Part shown: positions 1 through 9,150 of the stretch, piece after piece
Position numbering within the stretch: the stretch's first letter is position 1
Layout: each line of letters starts with the position of its first letter
Assembly: GCA_025455395.1 (NCBI GenBank)
Contig: JALOMO010000020.1
Coordinates: 1 to 47,575, forward strand
Source: Bacteroidales bacterium
GTDB taxonomy: Bacteria; Bacteroidota; Bacteroidia; Bacteroidales; VadinHA17
Direction: 5' to 3'
DNA length: 47,575 nt
Translations under genes and position numbers: made by a program
Notes under the pieces: generated by a model
What the model was told of the DNA's origin: nothing
What the model saw: the letters and a program-made list of their open reading frames with translations, nothing else
The model's database searches: none

Positions 1-1109
1 AGAATATATATTACTATGGTTCCGGCAAGACGCAATACAACGGCACGCAGCCTACAAGGATTGCCAACCCGTCACTCAAGTGGGAAACTTCTGAGCAGAT
101 GGACCTCGGACTTGACATTGCCACTCTCAACAGCAGCCTGACCTTTACCTTGGATTATTATATTAAGACAACAAAGGACTGGCTTGTAACAGCACCTGTA
201 CCTGCGCTTGTTGGTAACTCGGCCCCGATAATCAACGGAGGGTCAGTCAGAAACTCTGGTCTTGAATTCGAGGTAGGTTACAGGAAGCAACTCGGAGATC
301 TGTTCCTCACAACATCTGTCAACGGAGCTTTTAACAATAACGAAGTTCTTGAGATCAGAAATGCAGAGCAGCGCCTCCAGGGTGGCAGCGGTGGCTTTGG
401 CCAGAGCGGTGTACTCTATGCTGAACCTGGCACTGCCATGGGTGTATTTTATGGTGTGAGAACTGACGGGATCTTCCAGACCCAGGCAGAGATAGACAAC
501 TATAAGAGCACCACAGGAGCTAAAATACAACCGAATGCAAAACCCGGTGACATAAAATTTGTTGATTTCAATGGCGACGGTACCATCAGCGATGCCGACA
601 GGGTGCAGATTGGTGCGCCATTCCCTGATTTCACCGGAGGGTTAAACCTAAATGCCGAGATGTACGGCTTTGATCTCAACCTTTTCCTTTATGCCGCGGT
701 AGGACAGGAGATATATGACGCAACAAGAAGGTATGACATGAATGGCACCAATTACCGTGCTGACTGGCTCAACAGATGGACTGGTGAGGGGACTTCCGAT
801 TATTACCCCAGGGTAACTTTTGTTGACAACAACCTGAACATGAAGACCGTAAGCGACTTCTTCATTAATGATGGCAGCTTTGTAAGACTCAGGAACATAA
901 CACTTGGGTATACTCTTCCCAAGAGTGTAACAAACGTCCTTAGAATAACAAGGCTTCGTGTCTATGTCTCATCTGAGAACCTGCTTACATTCACAAACTA
1001 CCAGGGCTTTGATCCGGAGATAGGTGGAGGGGTATTTGACAACGGCGTAGATCATGGTATCTATCCTCAGCCGCGTACATTCATGACCGGCATAAATGTT
1101 ACATTTTAA
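1..1109 (+). CDS. SusC/RagA-type TonB-dependent outer-membrane receptor, C-terminal part
   Basis: This is the end of an outer-membrane TonB-dependent transporter of the SusC family, which imports oligosaccharides together with a SusD lipoprotein. The open frame starts at base 3 and has no start codon inside the window, so the N-terminal domain, plug and early barrel lie upstream. About 368 residues are present. Typical SusC tail features are the NPSLKWE segment, the DFNGDG and FPDFTGGLN stretches, the SENLLTFTNYQGFDPE motif and a final NVTF with C-terminal phenylalanine. SusD follows 21 bp downstream. The flanking GH3, GH16 and GH30 genes suggest the substrate is a beta-glucan; that is inference. 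Confidence 0.93.
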   Translation, partial: NIYYYGSGKTQYNGTQPTRIANPSLKWETSEQMDLGLDIATLNSSLTFTLDYYIKTTKDWLVTAPVPALVGNSAPIINGGSVRNSGLEFEVGYRKQLGDLFLTTSVNGAFNNNEVLEIRNAEQRLQGGSGGFGQSGVLYAEPGTAMGVFYGVRTDGIFQTQAEIDNYKSTTGAKIQPNAKPGDIKFVDFNGDGTISDADRVQIGAPFPDFTGGLNLNAEMYGFDLNLFLYAAVGQEIYDATRRYDMNGTNYRADWLNRWTGEGTSDYYPRVTFVDNNLNMKTVSDFFINDGSFVRLRNITLGYTLPKSVTNVLRITRLRVYVSSENLLTFTNYQGFDPEIGGGVFDNGVDHGIYPQPRTFMTGINVTF

Positions 1110-1130
1110 CATCGCAAAATAAATTAAGCA

Positions 1131-2735
1131 ATGAAAAAGTCAATATTATACAGTCTCTTTCTGCTGACTCTCATGGTTTCGGCGGTCTCCTGTTCAGAGG
1201 AGTTCCTTCAGCTGGAGCCAATGACCGGGCAGACGGAAGCAAACTACTACAAAACTGAGGAGCAGGGTTTCCTCGCTGTCACTGCGGTGTATGATGCATA
1301 TGCTGTGCAGAACTGGCAGTTCGTACCAACAATGTCGGATATCTATTCCGATGATGCTTTCTGTGGCGGTTCAGACGCCTCTGACATGAGCCAGTGGCAG
1401 GATATGGAGTCATTTAAGATGGAACCTGAGAACAACTCCTCGTCTGACCTGTGGACCCGTTGTTATTCAGGCATTTATCGTGCAAATCTTTATCTGCAGA
1501 AACAGGATGGCATTGAATGGGAAACGGAAGGTCTCCAGGAGAGATTTGAGGCAGAGGTTAAATTTCTTCGTGCCTATTTCTACTGGGATCTGGTACGTCA
1601 CTACGGATGGGTGCCAATCATCACTGAGGTATTGCCTGATGTTGAGGATTACAAGAATGTAACTCAGAGCACTCCCGGTGAAGTCTTCACACTCATTGCC
1701 TCTGACCTGCTCGATGCAGTTGCCGGACTTCCAAAGGATATCGCTGCGTCTGAAAAGGGACGTATTTCGAAATACGCAGCCCAGGCTCTGATGGCTCGCA
1801 TTTACCTGTATCATACAGGAATGAGTGCCATTTCAGGACTTGGTCTCACCGCACAGCAATGGGGTGACGGAACAACAGTGATCAATAAGGGTTACATCCA
1901 GACAGCTCTCGATCAGGTCATTACCGACGGAAGATATACACTCGTGGCTGACTACGCTGACCTCTTTGACTGGGACAATCAGAATAACAGTGAGGCTGTG
2001 CTTGAAATACAATATTCAGATAAGGCCAAGTCTGGCGACTGGGGCGGATGGAACATCAATGGCAATTTCTCATCGGTTTGGCTTGGTGTACGTAATCCCG
2101 CCGGTGATGCAAATGTATATCCCGGATGGTCATTTTCAGTGCCAACATGGAGTCTGGCCAACGAGTTTGAATCAGGTGACCCGAGAAAGTACGCCACACT
2201 TTATGATGCCGAGGCAAACCTTACGAGCTACAACAGGGCCTTTATGAATACAGGTTATTTCAACAGGAAGTACATGGCCCGTGCCGATTACATTGGTTCG
2301 GGTGGTGAGCCAGCCCATAACTTTCCGCGTAATCATATGGATATCAGGTATGCAGATGTGCTGCTGATGGCTGCAGAGGTGTGGCTTGCGGATAATCCGA
2401 CAAAAGCTGCTGGTTATTTCAACCAGGTCAGGACCCGGGCCCTCGGTGCAGGTGCTGCAAAAGTTTCAATCACTCTGGATGACATCTATCACGAAAGACG
2501 TGTTGAATTCGGTGGTGAAGGCCTCAGGAAATGGGACCTGCTCAGAAGAGGACTCACATATGCCGAGCAGCAGATAAATGCCAGTTTCGTTGTTCCTTCA
2601 GGCATTCCAAACCCTGGAGACTTTGCCAACAGGGCATTCAAGGCTGACTCATGGGGAATGTTCCCGATCCCGGCAACTGAGATAAGGAATATGAATGCAG
2701 GTGTTCTCAAACAGATGGTTCCGGCTTATCTGTAA
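1131..2735 (+). CDS. SusD/RagB-family glycan-binding surface lipoprotein
   Basis: This 534-residue lipoprotein is expected to form the lid of the SusC transporter and bind the glycan at the cell surface. It has a lipoprotein signal peptide with cysteine about residue 21 (MVSAVSCSEEF). It also shows the SusD features EAEVKFLRAYFYWDLVRHYG, which is the conserved helical TPR-like region, and a C-terminal HERRVEFGGEGLRKWDLLRRG block. The length is usual for the family. It sits directly behind SusC and before the PKD protein, so one transcript is likely. Confidence 0.95.
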   Translation: MKKSILYSLFLLTLMVSAVSCSEEFLQLEPMTGQTEANYYKTEEQGFLAVTAVYDAYAVQNWQFVPTMSDIYSDDAFCGGSDASDMSQWQDMESFKMEPENNSSSDLWTRCYSGIYRANLYLQKQDGIEWETEGLQERFEAEVKFLRAYFYWDLVRHYGWVPIITEVLPDVEDYKNVTQSTPGEVFTLIASDLLDAVAGLPKDIAASEKGRISKYAAQALMARIYLYHTGMSAISGLGLTAQQWGDGTTVINKGYIQTALDQVITDGRYTLVADYADLFDWDNQNNSEAVLEIQYSDKAKSGDWGGWNINGNFSSVWLGVRNPAGDANVYPGWSFSVPTWSLANEFESGDPRKYATLYDAEANLTSYNRAFMNTGYFNRKYMARADYIGSGGEPAHNFPRNHMDIRYADVLLMAAEVWLADNPTKAAGYFNQVRTRALGAGAAKVSITLDDIYHERRVEFGGEGLRKWDLLRRGLTYAEQQINASFVVPSGIPNPGDFANRAFKADSWGMFPIPATEIRNMNAGVLKQMVPAYL

Positions 2736-2777
2736 AACAGGGACAGGTTCATTTATTAAAATGAATAAAACAAAAAC

Positions 2778-4541
2778 ATGATGAAAAACTTATTATATAA
2801 AACAAGTCTGACAGGCCTTATTGCGGTAATCTTACTCATGACAGCCTGCGAGCCTCAGATGAAGGACAAGCCTGACATTGGCCTGCCTCCGACTGCTGAT
2901 CAGCTCAACTTCTCAATCACTCCGGGGAGTGATGAATTCCATGTGATAATTACAAATACATCAACTGTTACCGGTATTCCTTCATGGGATTTCGGCAACG
3001 GTGTGAAGGGAACAGGACCCACAAATGAGGTCAAGTATTCTCTGGAAGGTGATTATGACATTACTATGACGTATGTTACGAAGGGTGGTACGGGTTCAAT
3101 CAAAAAAACCTACAACCAGCCCGTGACTGATTTTTCGATCTTCACAGACCCGGTATATGTTAATCTTACCGGAGGTGCCGCAGATGCTGACGGAAAAACG
3201 TGGGTTCTTGATGCCGGCCAGCAAGGGCATCTTGGCGTTGGTGATGCCAACGGTCTAGGCAACGGCCTCGAATGGTGGTCTGCTGCTCCTTATGTCAAAA
3301 GTGGTACCGGTGCTTATGATGATGAGCTTACATTTATTATGACTGATTTTGTCGTGAAATATGACAACAAAGGTGTAAGTTATGTCAAAGGTTACATGAA
3401 AGATGATCCAGCCCTTGCAACAATCTACACAAATCCAAGGCTGAACAAGGATGACTATGATGTTGATTATGTGACTCCTACAACCGGTAGTTGGGTCATA
3501 ACTCAGAAGAATGGCGGATACTATCTGACTATCAGCAGCGCCAGACCTATCCATCCCGGCCTTGATGTCGGAGCAAAGGGAAATGAGTACAGGATAGTGC
3601 AGGTTAGCGAAAACCTCCTAGAGCTTACATGCTACAGCGCTTATGAGAGCTGGACAATGTGGCATTACTACATGATACCCAAGGGTTATGTAAGACCCAC
3701 TATAACCTATACCGTCAATGCAACTGAAGGTACTGACAACGATGTAGCCTGCTCAATTACCAATTACTCCATTCCGGCCGGTCAGAGTGTTACCAATGTG
3801 ACGTGGAACTTTGGCGACGGAAGTGCAGAAGTAACCGGGGGTAAGGATGAAGTTGTTCATCATGTGTTTATGCGTAAGGGCACCTATACGGTGACTGCAA
3901 AACTGAATACGAGTATAGGTACACTGACAACCACAAAACCGGTCATCCTGGCAAATAACAACTCAGCTTACGTGGAGTTTCTCCTTGACATGATGATCAC
4001 TTATAATGATTTCAGTGAGGTGCAGGTATTCCCGGTACTGGGTCAGGACTGCTCGGTAACTGTTGTTGACAATCCATCAAAAATATATCCGAACAAGTCA
4101 ACTAAGGTTGCATACTACACAAAGACCAATAATGAGTGGGCTAATGCATACATGCAGCTCAATGCAGGTTACAGGTTCGACCTTAGGTTACAGCAGATTT
4201 TCAAGGTTATGGTATATGGCAAAGCTGGAGATAAGATACTGCTTAAGCTCGAGAATACGGATAAGGGAGGTAATGCATGGCAGACCGGAACCTATGATCT
4301 CATCTATACCATCAAGAAGGACAATACCTGGGAAGTTGCCGAATATAACTTCAATGGTGTCGGTGCCGGATGGGATTGGACGGGTGACATCTTTACATCC
4401 AATATTGTTGCAGATAGCAGGTTCAATCATGACTTTTACAACGTCGTCAGAATAATGTGCAATCCCGGTAACGCTATCGGAACACATTCATTCTATTTTG
4501 ATGAGCTTTCAGGCCCACATGTTGAAGGCATCCAAAAGTAA
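2778..4541 (+). CDS. PKD-domain surface lipoprotein, probable glycan-binding (SusE/F-position) protein
   Basis: This 587-residue lipoprotein has its lipobox cysteine about residue 24 (LLMTACEPQ). It shows two PKD-like beta-sandwich domains, about 43-112 (SWDFGNG) and 312-391 (VTWNFGDGSAEV). A middle region of unclear fold lies about 125-300. A C-terminal region of about 400-587 is rich in aromatic residues and looks like a carbohydrate-binding jelly roll. Its place after SusC/SusD is where SusE/F-like surface glycan-binding proteins are found, and PKD proteins are known in laminarin loci of marine Bacteroidota. No catalytic motif was recognised. ATG codons occur at 2778 and 2781, and either may be the start. 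A hairpin terminator follows. Confidence 0.8.
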   Translation: MMKNLLYKTSLTGLIAVILLMTACEPQMKDKPDIGLPPTADQLNFSITPGSDEFHVIITNTSTVTGIPSWDFGNGVKGTGPTNEVKYSLEGDYDITMTYVTKGGTGSIKKTYNQPVTDFSIFTDPVYVNLTGGAADADGKTWVLDAGQQGHLGVGDANGLGNGLEWWSAAPYVKSGTGAYDDELTFIMTDFVVKYDNKGVSYVKGYMKDDPALATIYTNPRLNKDDYDVDYVTPTTGSWVITQKNGGYYLTISSARPIHPGLDVGAKGNEYRIVQVSENLLELTCYSAYESWTMWHYYMIPKGYVRPTITYTVNATEGTDNDVACSITNYSIPAGQSVTNVTWNFGDGSAEVTGGKDEVVHHVFMRKGTYTVTAKLNTSIGTLTTTKPVILANNNSAYVEFLLDMMITYNDFSEVQVFPVLGQDCSVTVVDNPSKIYPNKSTKVAYYTKTNNEWANAYMQLNAGYRFDLRLQQIFKVMVYGKAGDKILLKLENTDKGGNAWQTGTYDLIYTIKKDNTWEVAEYNFNGVGAGWDWTGDIFTSNIVADSRFNHDFYNVVRIMCNPGNAIGTHSFYFDELSGPHVEGIQK

Positions 4542-4550
4542 TTGATTATC

Positions 4551-4587
4551 AGGGGTTGTCTGATATAATCAGGCAACCCCTCTTTTT
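4551..4587 (+). terminator. rho-independent terminator or attenuator inside the glycan locus
   Basis: Arm AGGGGTTG (4551-4558) pairs with CAACCCCT (4574-4581), extended inward by TCTGA/TCAGG, around a 5-nt loop, and is followed by CTTTTT. It lies between the PKD gene and the GH3 gene. It could lower expression of the enzyme genes relative to the SusC/SusD/PKD genes. Confidence 0.8.
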
Positions 4588-4612
4588 AAGTTTTACCTTT
4601 TAATTAAAAGCT

Positions 4613-6868
4613 ATGTTTATCAGAAAAAACATCTCTGTTGCTGTTGTATTTCTAGTATCTCTGGTACTGACATCATGCCAGACAGGGCAGCAGGATAGTG
4701 ATGAAGCAGTTACCAGGGCAAACCAGATGCTTGCCAGGATGACCCTTGAAGAGAAGATAGGTCAGATGTCTCAGCTTGACCCGGGATTTTTCGGTGGCGA
4801 GGAGCAACTGAAACAGGCAGTAAGGGACGGCAGGTGCGGCTCGCTGCTTAACTACTGGGGGGTTGAGAGGGTCAATGAGATACAGAGGATCGCAGTCAGT
4901 GAGAGCAGGCTTGGGATACCACTTATAATAGGGAGGGATGTCATTCACGGTTACCGGACAATATTTCCGATACCCCTCGGAATGGCAGCTTCCTGGAATC
5001 CTGAGATAGTAAAGGAAGCCTTCCGCATCTCAGCCGTTGAAGCGTCTTCACAGGGAATTAAGTGGACCTTTGCACCTATGCTTGATATAACCTGGGATCC
5101 CAGGTGGGGCAGGATAGCCGAAGGATGCGGCGAAGACCCGTTGCTTGCCTCAGCTATGGCACGAGCTATGGTCGAAGGTATACAGGGCGATGATCTGACA
5201 GATCCGACTGCCCTGGCAGCCTGTGCAAAGCATTATGTTGGCTATGGATTTGCTGAGGCAGGCAGAGATTACAATACGACCTACATTTCAGAACCGATCC
5301 TGAGAGATGTAGTCCTGAAACCGTTTAAAGCAGCAGCTGATGCAGGCGCTCTTACATTTATGTCTGCTTTCAACGATCTCAACGGTGTGCCTACATCAGG
5401 CAATGAATTCACACTGAAGCAGATTCTTCGTGATGAATGGGGATTTAAGGGTATGGTGGTCAGTGACTGGGCTTCAGTAACTGAAATGGTATTCCACGGT
5501 TATGCCGCTGATGATAAGGATGCAGCTGCAAAGGCAATTAATGCAGGTGTGGATATGGAGATGGCATCTTCATCATATTTTGATAACATAAAGAAGCTGC
5601 TTGAAGAAGAGAAGATTACTGAAGCACAGGTAGATGCCGCGGTAAGAAATATCCTGACGGTTAAATACCGGCTCGGTTTGTTTGATAATCCTTATGTTAA
5701 TCCTGAGGCTGAGAAAAAAATTCTTGACCCGTCATTTCTGGATCATGCCCGCAAAGTAGCCAGGCAGAGCACTGTTCTGTTGAAAAATGACGACCATGCA
5801 CTGCCGTTGTCTGAAAATATCGGCTCCGTAGCAGTTATAGGCCCCCTGGCTGATGCTCCGCGAGACCAGCTTGGCACATGGTGTTTTGACGGCCAGGGAG
5901 AGAACTCCGTAACACCCCTCAGGGCTGTCAGGGACCTGTTGGGCGAAAAGAGAGTGAATCATGTTGCCGGTCTTAAGTACAGTCGTGACAATAACCCTGA
6001 GCAGTTCAATGCTGCTCTAGCGGCTGCACGCAGATCAGATGCTATTCTCTATTTCGGCGGTGAGGAGTGGATACTTTCAGGAGAGGGGCAGAGCAGGGGT
6101 GAGATTGACCTCCCCGGAGCCCAGAGCGAACTCATCGAGGCACTGGCCGCCACCGGGAAGCCTCTTGTTGTGGTGATCATGGCCGGCCGTCCTCTGGCCA
6201 TCGGCAATGAGTTGCAGGATGCAGATGCTCTGCTCTATGCATGGCACGGTGGAACCATGGCCGGTCCGGCTCTCACAGACCTTATCTTTGGTAAAGAATC
6301 ACCTTCAGGTAAGCTGCCGGTAACATTTGTCAAGGGTTCGGGGCAGATACCATTCTATCACTACAGGAAAAATACCGGCAGACCTGCCAATGAAAAGGCC
6401 TGGACACCTTTTGACAGCATACCAACGGAGAATCCACAGGGTTCACTCGGCTACAAATCATTTCACCTTGATTACGGCTATACTCCTCTGCTACCGTTCG
6501 GATACGGCCTCAGCTACACAACATTTGACTACAGCGACCTCAATCTCTCCTCACAGGTGATGAGCACGTCCGGGTCAATCACTGTCAGGGCTAAGGTAAC
6601 AAACAGTGGCAGCATGGATGCCGAGGAAGTTGTCCAGTTATATATCCGTGACAGGGTTGGGAGCATCACACGTCCCATCAAGGAGTTGAAAGGATTCAAG
6701 CGAATAAGCATTAAAAAGGGTGAAACGGTTGAGGTAGAGTTTGTAATAAACTCAACAGATCTTGCATTTTTCAATGGAAAAGCGACGCTTACTGAACCCG
6801 GAGAGTTTGATGTATGGGTGGGACCCAACTCTGATGAAGGACTTCACAGGGATTTTATTATTGAATAA
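4613..6868 (+). CDS. bglX: Glycoside hydrolase family 3 beta-glucosidase, lipoprotein
   Basis: This enzyme removes terminal beta-linked glucose from oligosaccharides. The 751 residues match BglX-like GH3 enzymes. The signal peptide ends in a lipobox (LVLTSCQTG, Cys22), so it should be membrane-anchored in the periplasm or outer membrane. The N-terminal (alpha/beta)8 domain spans about 40-350, with AACAKHYVGYG and the nucleophile Asp285 in MVVSDWASV. The C-terminal GH3 domain spans about 385-630 (VLLKNDD, GEEWILSGEG, AWHGGTMAGPAL). A fibronectin-III-like domain lies about 660-735 (EEVVQLYIRD, IKELKGFKRI). It is 14 bp from the GH16 gene. In this locus it probably converts laminari-oligosaccharides to glucose. 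The gene symbol is by family similarity. Confidence 0.95.
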   Translation: MFIRKNISVAVVFLVSLVLTSCQTGQQDSDEAVTRANQMLARMTLEEKIGQMSQLDPGFFGGEEQLKQAVRDGRCGSLLNYWGVERVNEIQRIAVSESRLGIPLIIGRDVIHGYRTIFPIPLGMAASWNPEIVKEAFRISAVEASSQGIKWTFAPMLDITWDPRWGRIAEGCGEDPLLASAMARAMVEGIQGDDLTDPTALAACAKHYVGYGFAEAGRDYNTTYISEPILRDVVLKPFKAAADAGALTFMSAFNDLNGVPTSGNEFTLKQILRDEWGFKGMVVSDWASVTEMVFHGYAADDKDAAAKAINAGVDMEMASSSYFDNIKKLLEEEKITEAQVDAAVRNILTVKYRLGLFDNPYVNPEAEKKILDPSFLDHARKVARQSTVLLKNDDHALPLSENIGSVAVIGPLADAPRDQLGTWCFDGQGENSVTPLRAVRDLLGEKRVNHVAGLKYSRDNNPEQFNAALAAARRSDAILYFGGEEWILSGEGQSRGEIDLPGAQSELIEALAATGKPLVVVIMAGRPLAIGNELQDADALLYAWHGGTMAGPALTDLIFGKESPSGKLPVTFVKGSGQIPFYHYRKNTGRPANEKAWTPFDSIPTENPQGSLGYKSFHLDYGYTPLLPFGYGLSYTTFDYSDLNLSSQVMSTSGSITVRAKVTNSGSMDAEEVVQLYIRDRVGSITRPIKELKGFKRISIKKGETVEVEFVINSTDLAFFNGKATLTEPGEFDVWVGPNSDEGLHRDFIIE

Positions 6869-6882
6869 CTTTGCATAAAAAA

Positions 6883-7722
6883 ATGAAATATATGACTACT
6901 CTTATGTCATTTCTGCTTCTCGGAGTCATGTTAATACCGGGATGTGTCAAGGTAAAGGATTCGGATCCTCCTCCTGATAACCCCAATTCAGGAACCAAAA
7001 CCCTTGTCTGGAGTGATGAATTTGACTATAACGGCCTTCCATCAGGTACCAAGTGGAGTTATGACACAGCCGGAAATGAGTCCGGGTGGGGAAATAACGA
7101 ATCACAATTCTACACACAGGCAAGATCTAAAAATGTCGAGGTGAAAGATGGGTTTCTAACCATTACTGCGCACAAAGAGGATTACAAGGGATTTAAATAT
7201 ACCTCTGCCAGGCTTATAACCAAACAAAAGGGAGATTGGCTGTATGGCAGGATAGAGGTGCGTGCCAAACTACCGGATGGTCGCGGGATGTGGCCGGCAA
7301 TATGGATGCTTCCGACAGACTGGATTTACGGTAACTGGCCTAAAAGCGGAGAGATTGACATCATGGAGAATGTTGGATACGATCCATATGTCATAGTTGG
7401 TTCTGCACATACTGAAGCTTATAACCATACTATCGGGACACATAAGAACGGTACTACCACAATACCGACATGTTATTCCGATTTCCATGTGTATGCAGTT
7501 GAATGGGAAGCAAAGGAATTCAGGGTATATGTGGATGATATACATTATTTTACGTTCAGGAACGAAGGTACCGGGTACAAGGTATGGCCTTTTGACAAGA
7601 GATTCCATCTTCTTCTTAATGTTGCCGTCGGAGGTAATTGGGGAGGAGCACAGGGAATTGATGACTCTGTATTCCCACGCAAAATGGTTGTTGACTACGT
7701 AAGGGTCTATCAGAATAAATAG
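6883..7722 (+). CDS. Glycoside hydrolase family 16 endo-beta-1,3-glucanase (laminarinase-like) lipoprotein
   Basis: This is an endo-acting beta-glucanase expected to cut beta-1,3-glucan chains. The GH16 signature is GEIDIMENVG, with nucleophile Glu157, Asp159 and acid/base Glu162 counted from the chosen ATG. Other GH16 features are LVWSDEFDYNGLP near the start, RGMWPAIWMLP, and the closing MVVDYVRVYQNK. The signal peptide has a lipobox (LIPGCVKVK, Cys21). The frame opens at a TTG at 6871, but the ATG at 6883 gives a normal signal peptide and was chosen; ATG 6892 is also possible. The gene is 5 bp from the GH30 gene, in one operon. Confidence 0.95.
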   Translation: MKYMTTLMSFLLLGVMLIPGCVKVKDSDPPPDNPNSGTKTLVWSDEFDYNGLPSGTKWSYDTAGNESGWGNNESQFYTQARSKNVEVKDGFLTITAHKEDYKGFKYTSARLITKQKGDWLYGRIEVRAKLPDGRGMWPAIWMLPTDWIYGNWPKSGEIDIMENVGYDPYVIVGSAHTEAYNHTIGTHKNGTTTIPTCYSDFHVYAVEWEAKEFRVYVDDIHYFTFRNEGTGYKVWPFDKRFHLLLNVAVGGNWGGAQGIDDSVFPRKMVVDYVRVYQNK

Positions 7723-7727
7723 GTAAT

Positions 7728-9149
7728 ATGATCAAGATCGCCGGCGCCATTTTCATGATACTCCTCTCAGCCTGCAGGGGTGGAGATGAAAAAGAGCCAG
7801 ATCCGGACAACGGTACCGGGGCCAGGGTGGAGGCATGGATCACTTCGCCTGTGAAGAGCATATTATTCGAAAAATCAGCGGAAGACCTGATTTTTACAAG
7901 TACCATTAATGCTGATCCTACTATAGTTGTTGACACCACGGTCACATTTCAGACAATAGATGGCTTTGGCAACTGTCTCACCGGCGGGAGTGCAATAGTC
8001 CTGAACAGGATGTCGCAGGCTGACCGAACAGCCATTTTGACAGAGCTTTTCGGCACTGAGGGCAGCAATATTGGAATCAGTTATTTGCGGGTGAGCATCG
8101 GAGCCTCTGATCTGAGTGACAGGGTCTTTTCATACAATGATCTCGCTGAGGGTGAGACTGACCCTGGGATGACCCGATTCACCCTTGACCCTGACCGTGA
8201 TGACCTTATCCCGGTGCTGAAGGAGATACTTGCCATCAATCCTTCGATAAAGATTCTGGGTTCTCCCTGGTCAGCACCATTGTGGATGAAGACCAACAAC
8301 TCATCCGTGGGTGGCAGCCTTAAGCATGAGTGGTTCGCCGCCTATGCGAAATATTTTGTGAAGTACATACAGGGTATGAAGGCTGAAGGCATAACCATTG
8401 ATGCCATAACCATTCAGAATGAACCGCTACATCCGGGAAACAATCCGAGCATGTATATGACTGCATCAGACCAGGCACTCTTCATTAAACAGAGCCTTGG
8501 TCCGGCGTTTGCGGCAGCAGGGATAAATACAAAAATTATCATTTACGACCATAATGCTGACAGAACTGACTACCCTCTTGAAGTCCTGAATGACCCTGAT
8601 GCCAGAAAATATGTGGACGGTTCGGCTTTTCATCTTTACGGAGGGACGATAGGGGCTTTGTCATCAGTGCATAATGCCTTTCCTGACAAAAACCTCTATT
8701 TCACAGAACAGTGGGTAGGTGCCCCTGGTGACCTGTCCGAGGATATCAAGTGGCACGTGGAGAACCTGATTATAGGAGCAACACGGAACTGGTGCCGGAA
8801 TGTTATTGAATGGAATCTAGCCTCAGATCAGAATTATGACCCTCATACTGAAGGTGGTTGTGACAGATGTCTCGGAACGGTGACTGTCAACGGAAATATT
8901 GTTAAACGAAATCCCGCGTATTACATATTGGCTCATTCAGCTAAGTTTGTTAGACCCGGTTCGATGCGCGTTGACTCAAATACACCCGGCAATCTCCCGA
9001 ATGTTGCATTCAGAACGCCTGACGGCAAAAAGGTGCTTATTGTTTTAAATACATCCCCGGCAAAGAAGAATTTCAATATAAAGTTCAGGGGTAAGGGAGT
9101 ACAGGTTAGCCTTGATACAGGAGCTGTTGGCACTTACATCTGGCAATAA
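7728..9149 (+). CDS. Glycoside hydrolase family 30 glucanase, lipoprotein
   Basis: This 473-residue GH30 enzyme has a lipobox about Cys16 (MILLSACRGG). The (beta/alpha)8 domain starts near TIDGFGNCLTGG. It carries acid/base Glu232 in ITIQNEPLHPG and nucleophile Glu327 in YFTEQWVG. A beta-sandwich side domain ends the protein (KVLIVLNTSPAKKNFNIKF). GH30 members include beta-1,6-glucanases and glucosylceramidase-like enzymes. Together with GH16 and GH3, a role in removing beta-1,6 side branches of laminarin is likely but inferred. Only one base separates its stop from the convergent CotH gene. Confidence 0.93.
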   Translation: MIKIAGAIFMILLSACRGGDEKEPDPDNGTGARVEAWITSPVKSILFEKSAEDLIFTSTINADPTIVVDTTVTFQTIDGFGNCLTGGSAIVLNRMSQADRTAILTELFGTEGSNIGISYLRVSIGASDLSDRVFSYNDLAEGETDPGMTRFTLDPDRDDLIPVLKEILAINPSIKILGSPWSAPLWMKTNNSSVGGSLKHEWFAAYAKYFVKYIQGMKAEGITIDAITIQNEPLHPGNNPSMYMTASDQALFIKQSLGPAFAAAGINTKIIIYDHNADRTDYPLEVLNDPDARKYVDGSAFHLYGGTIGALSSVHNAFPDKNLYFTEQWVGAPGDLSEDIKWHVENLIIGATRNWCRNVIEWNLASDQNYDPHTEGGCDRCLGTVTVNGNIVKRNPAYYILAHSAKFVRPGSMRVDSNTPGNLPNVAFRTPDGKKVLIVLNTSPAKKNFNIKFRGKGVQVSLDTGAVGTYIWQ

Positions 9150-9150
9150 A

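Noticed and set aside
6866-6873. TAACTTTG at the end of the GH3 gene as a promoter for GH16
   Set aside because: There is no -33 element and the predicted start would fall almost on the ATG at 6883.
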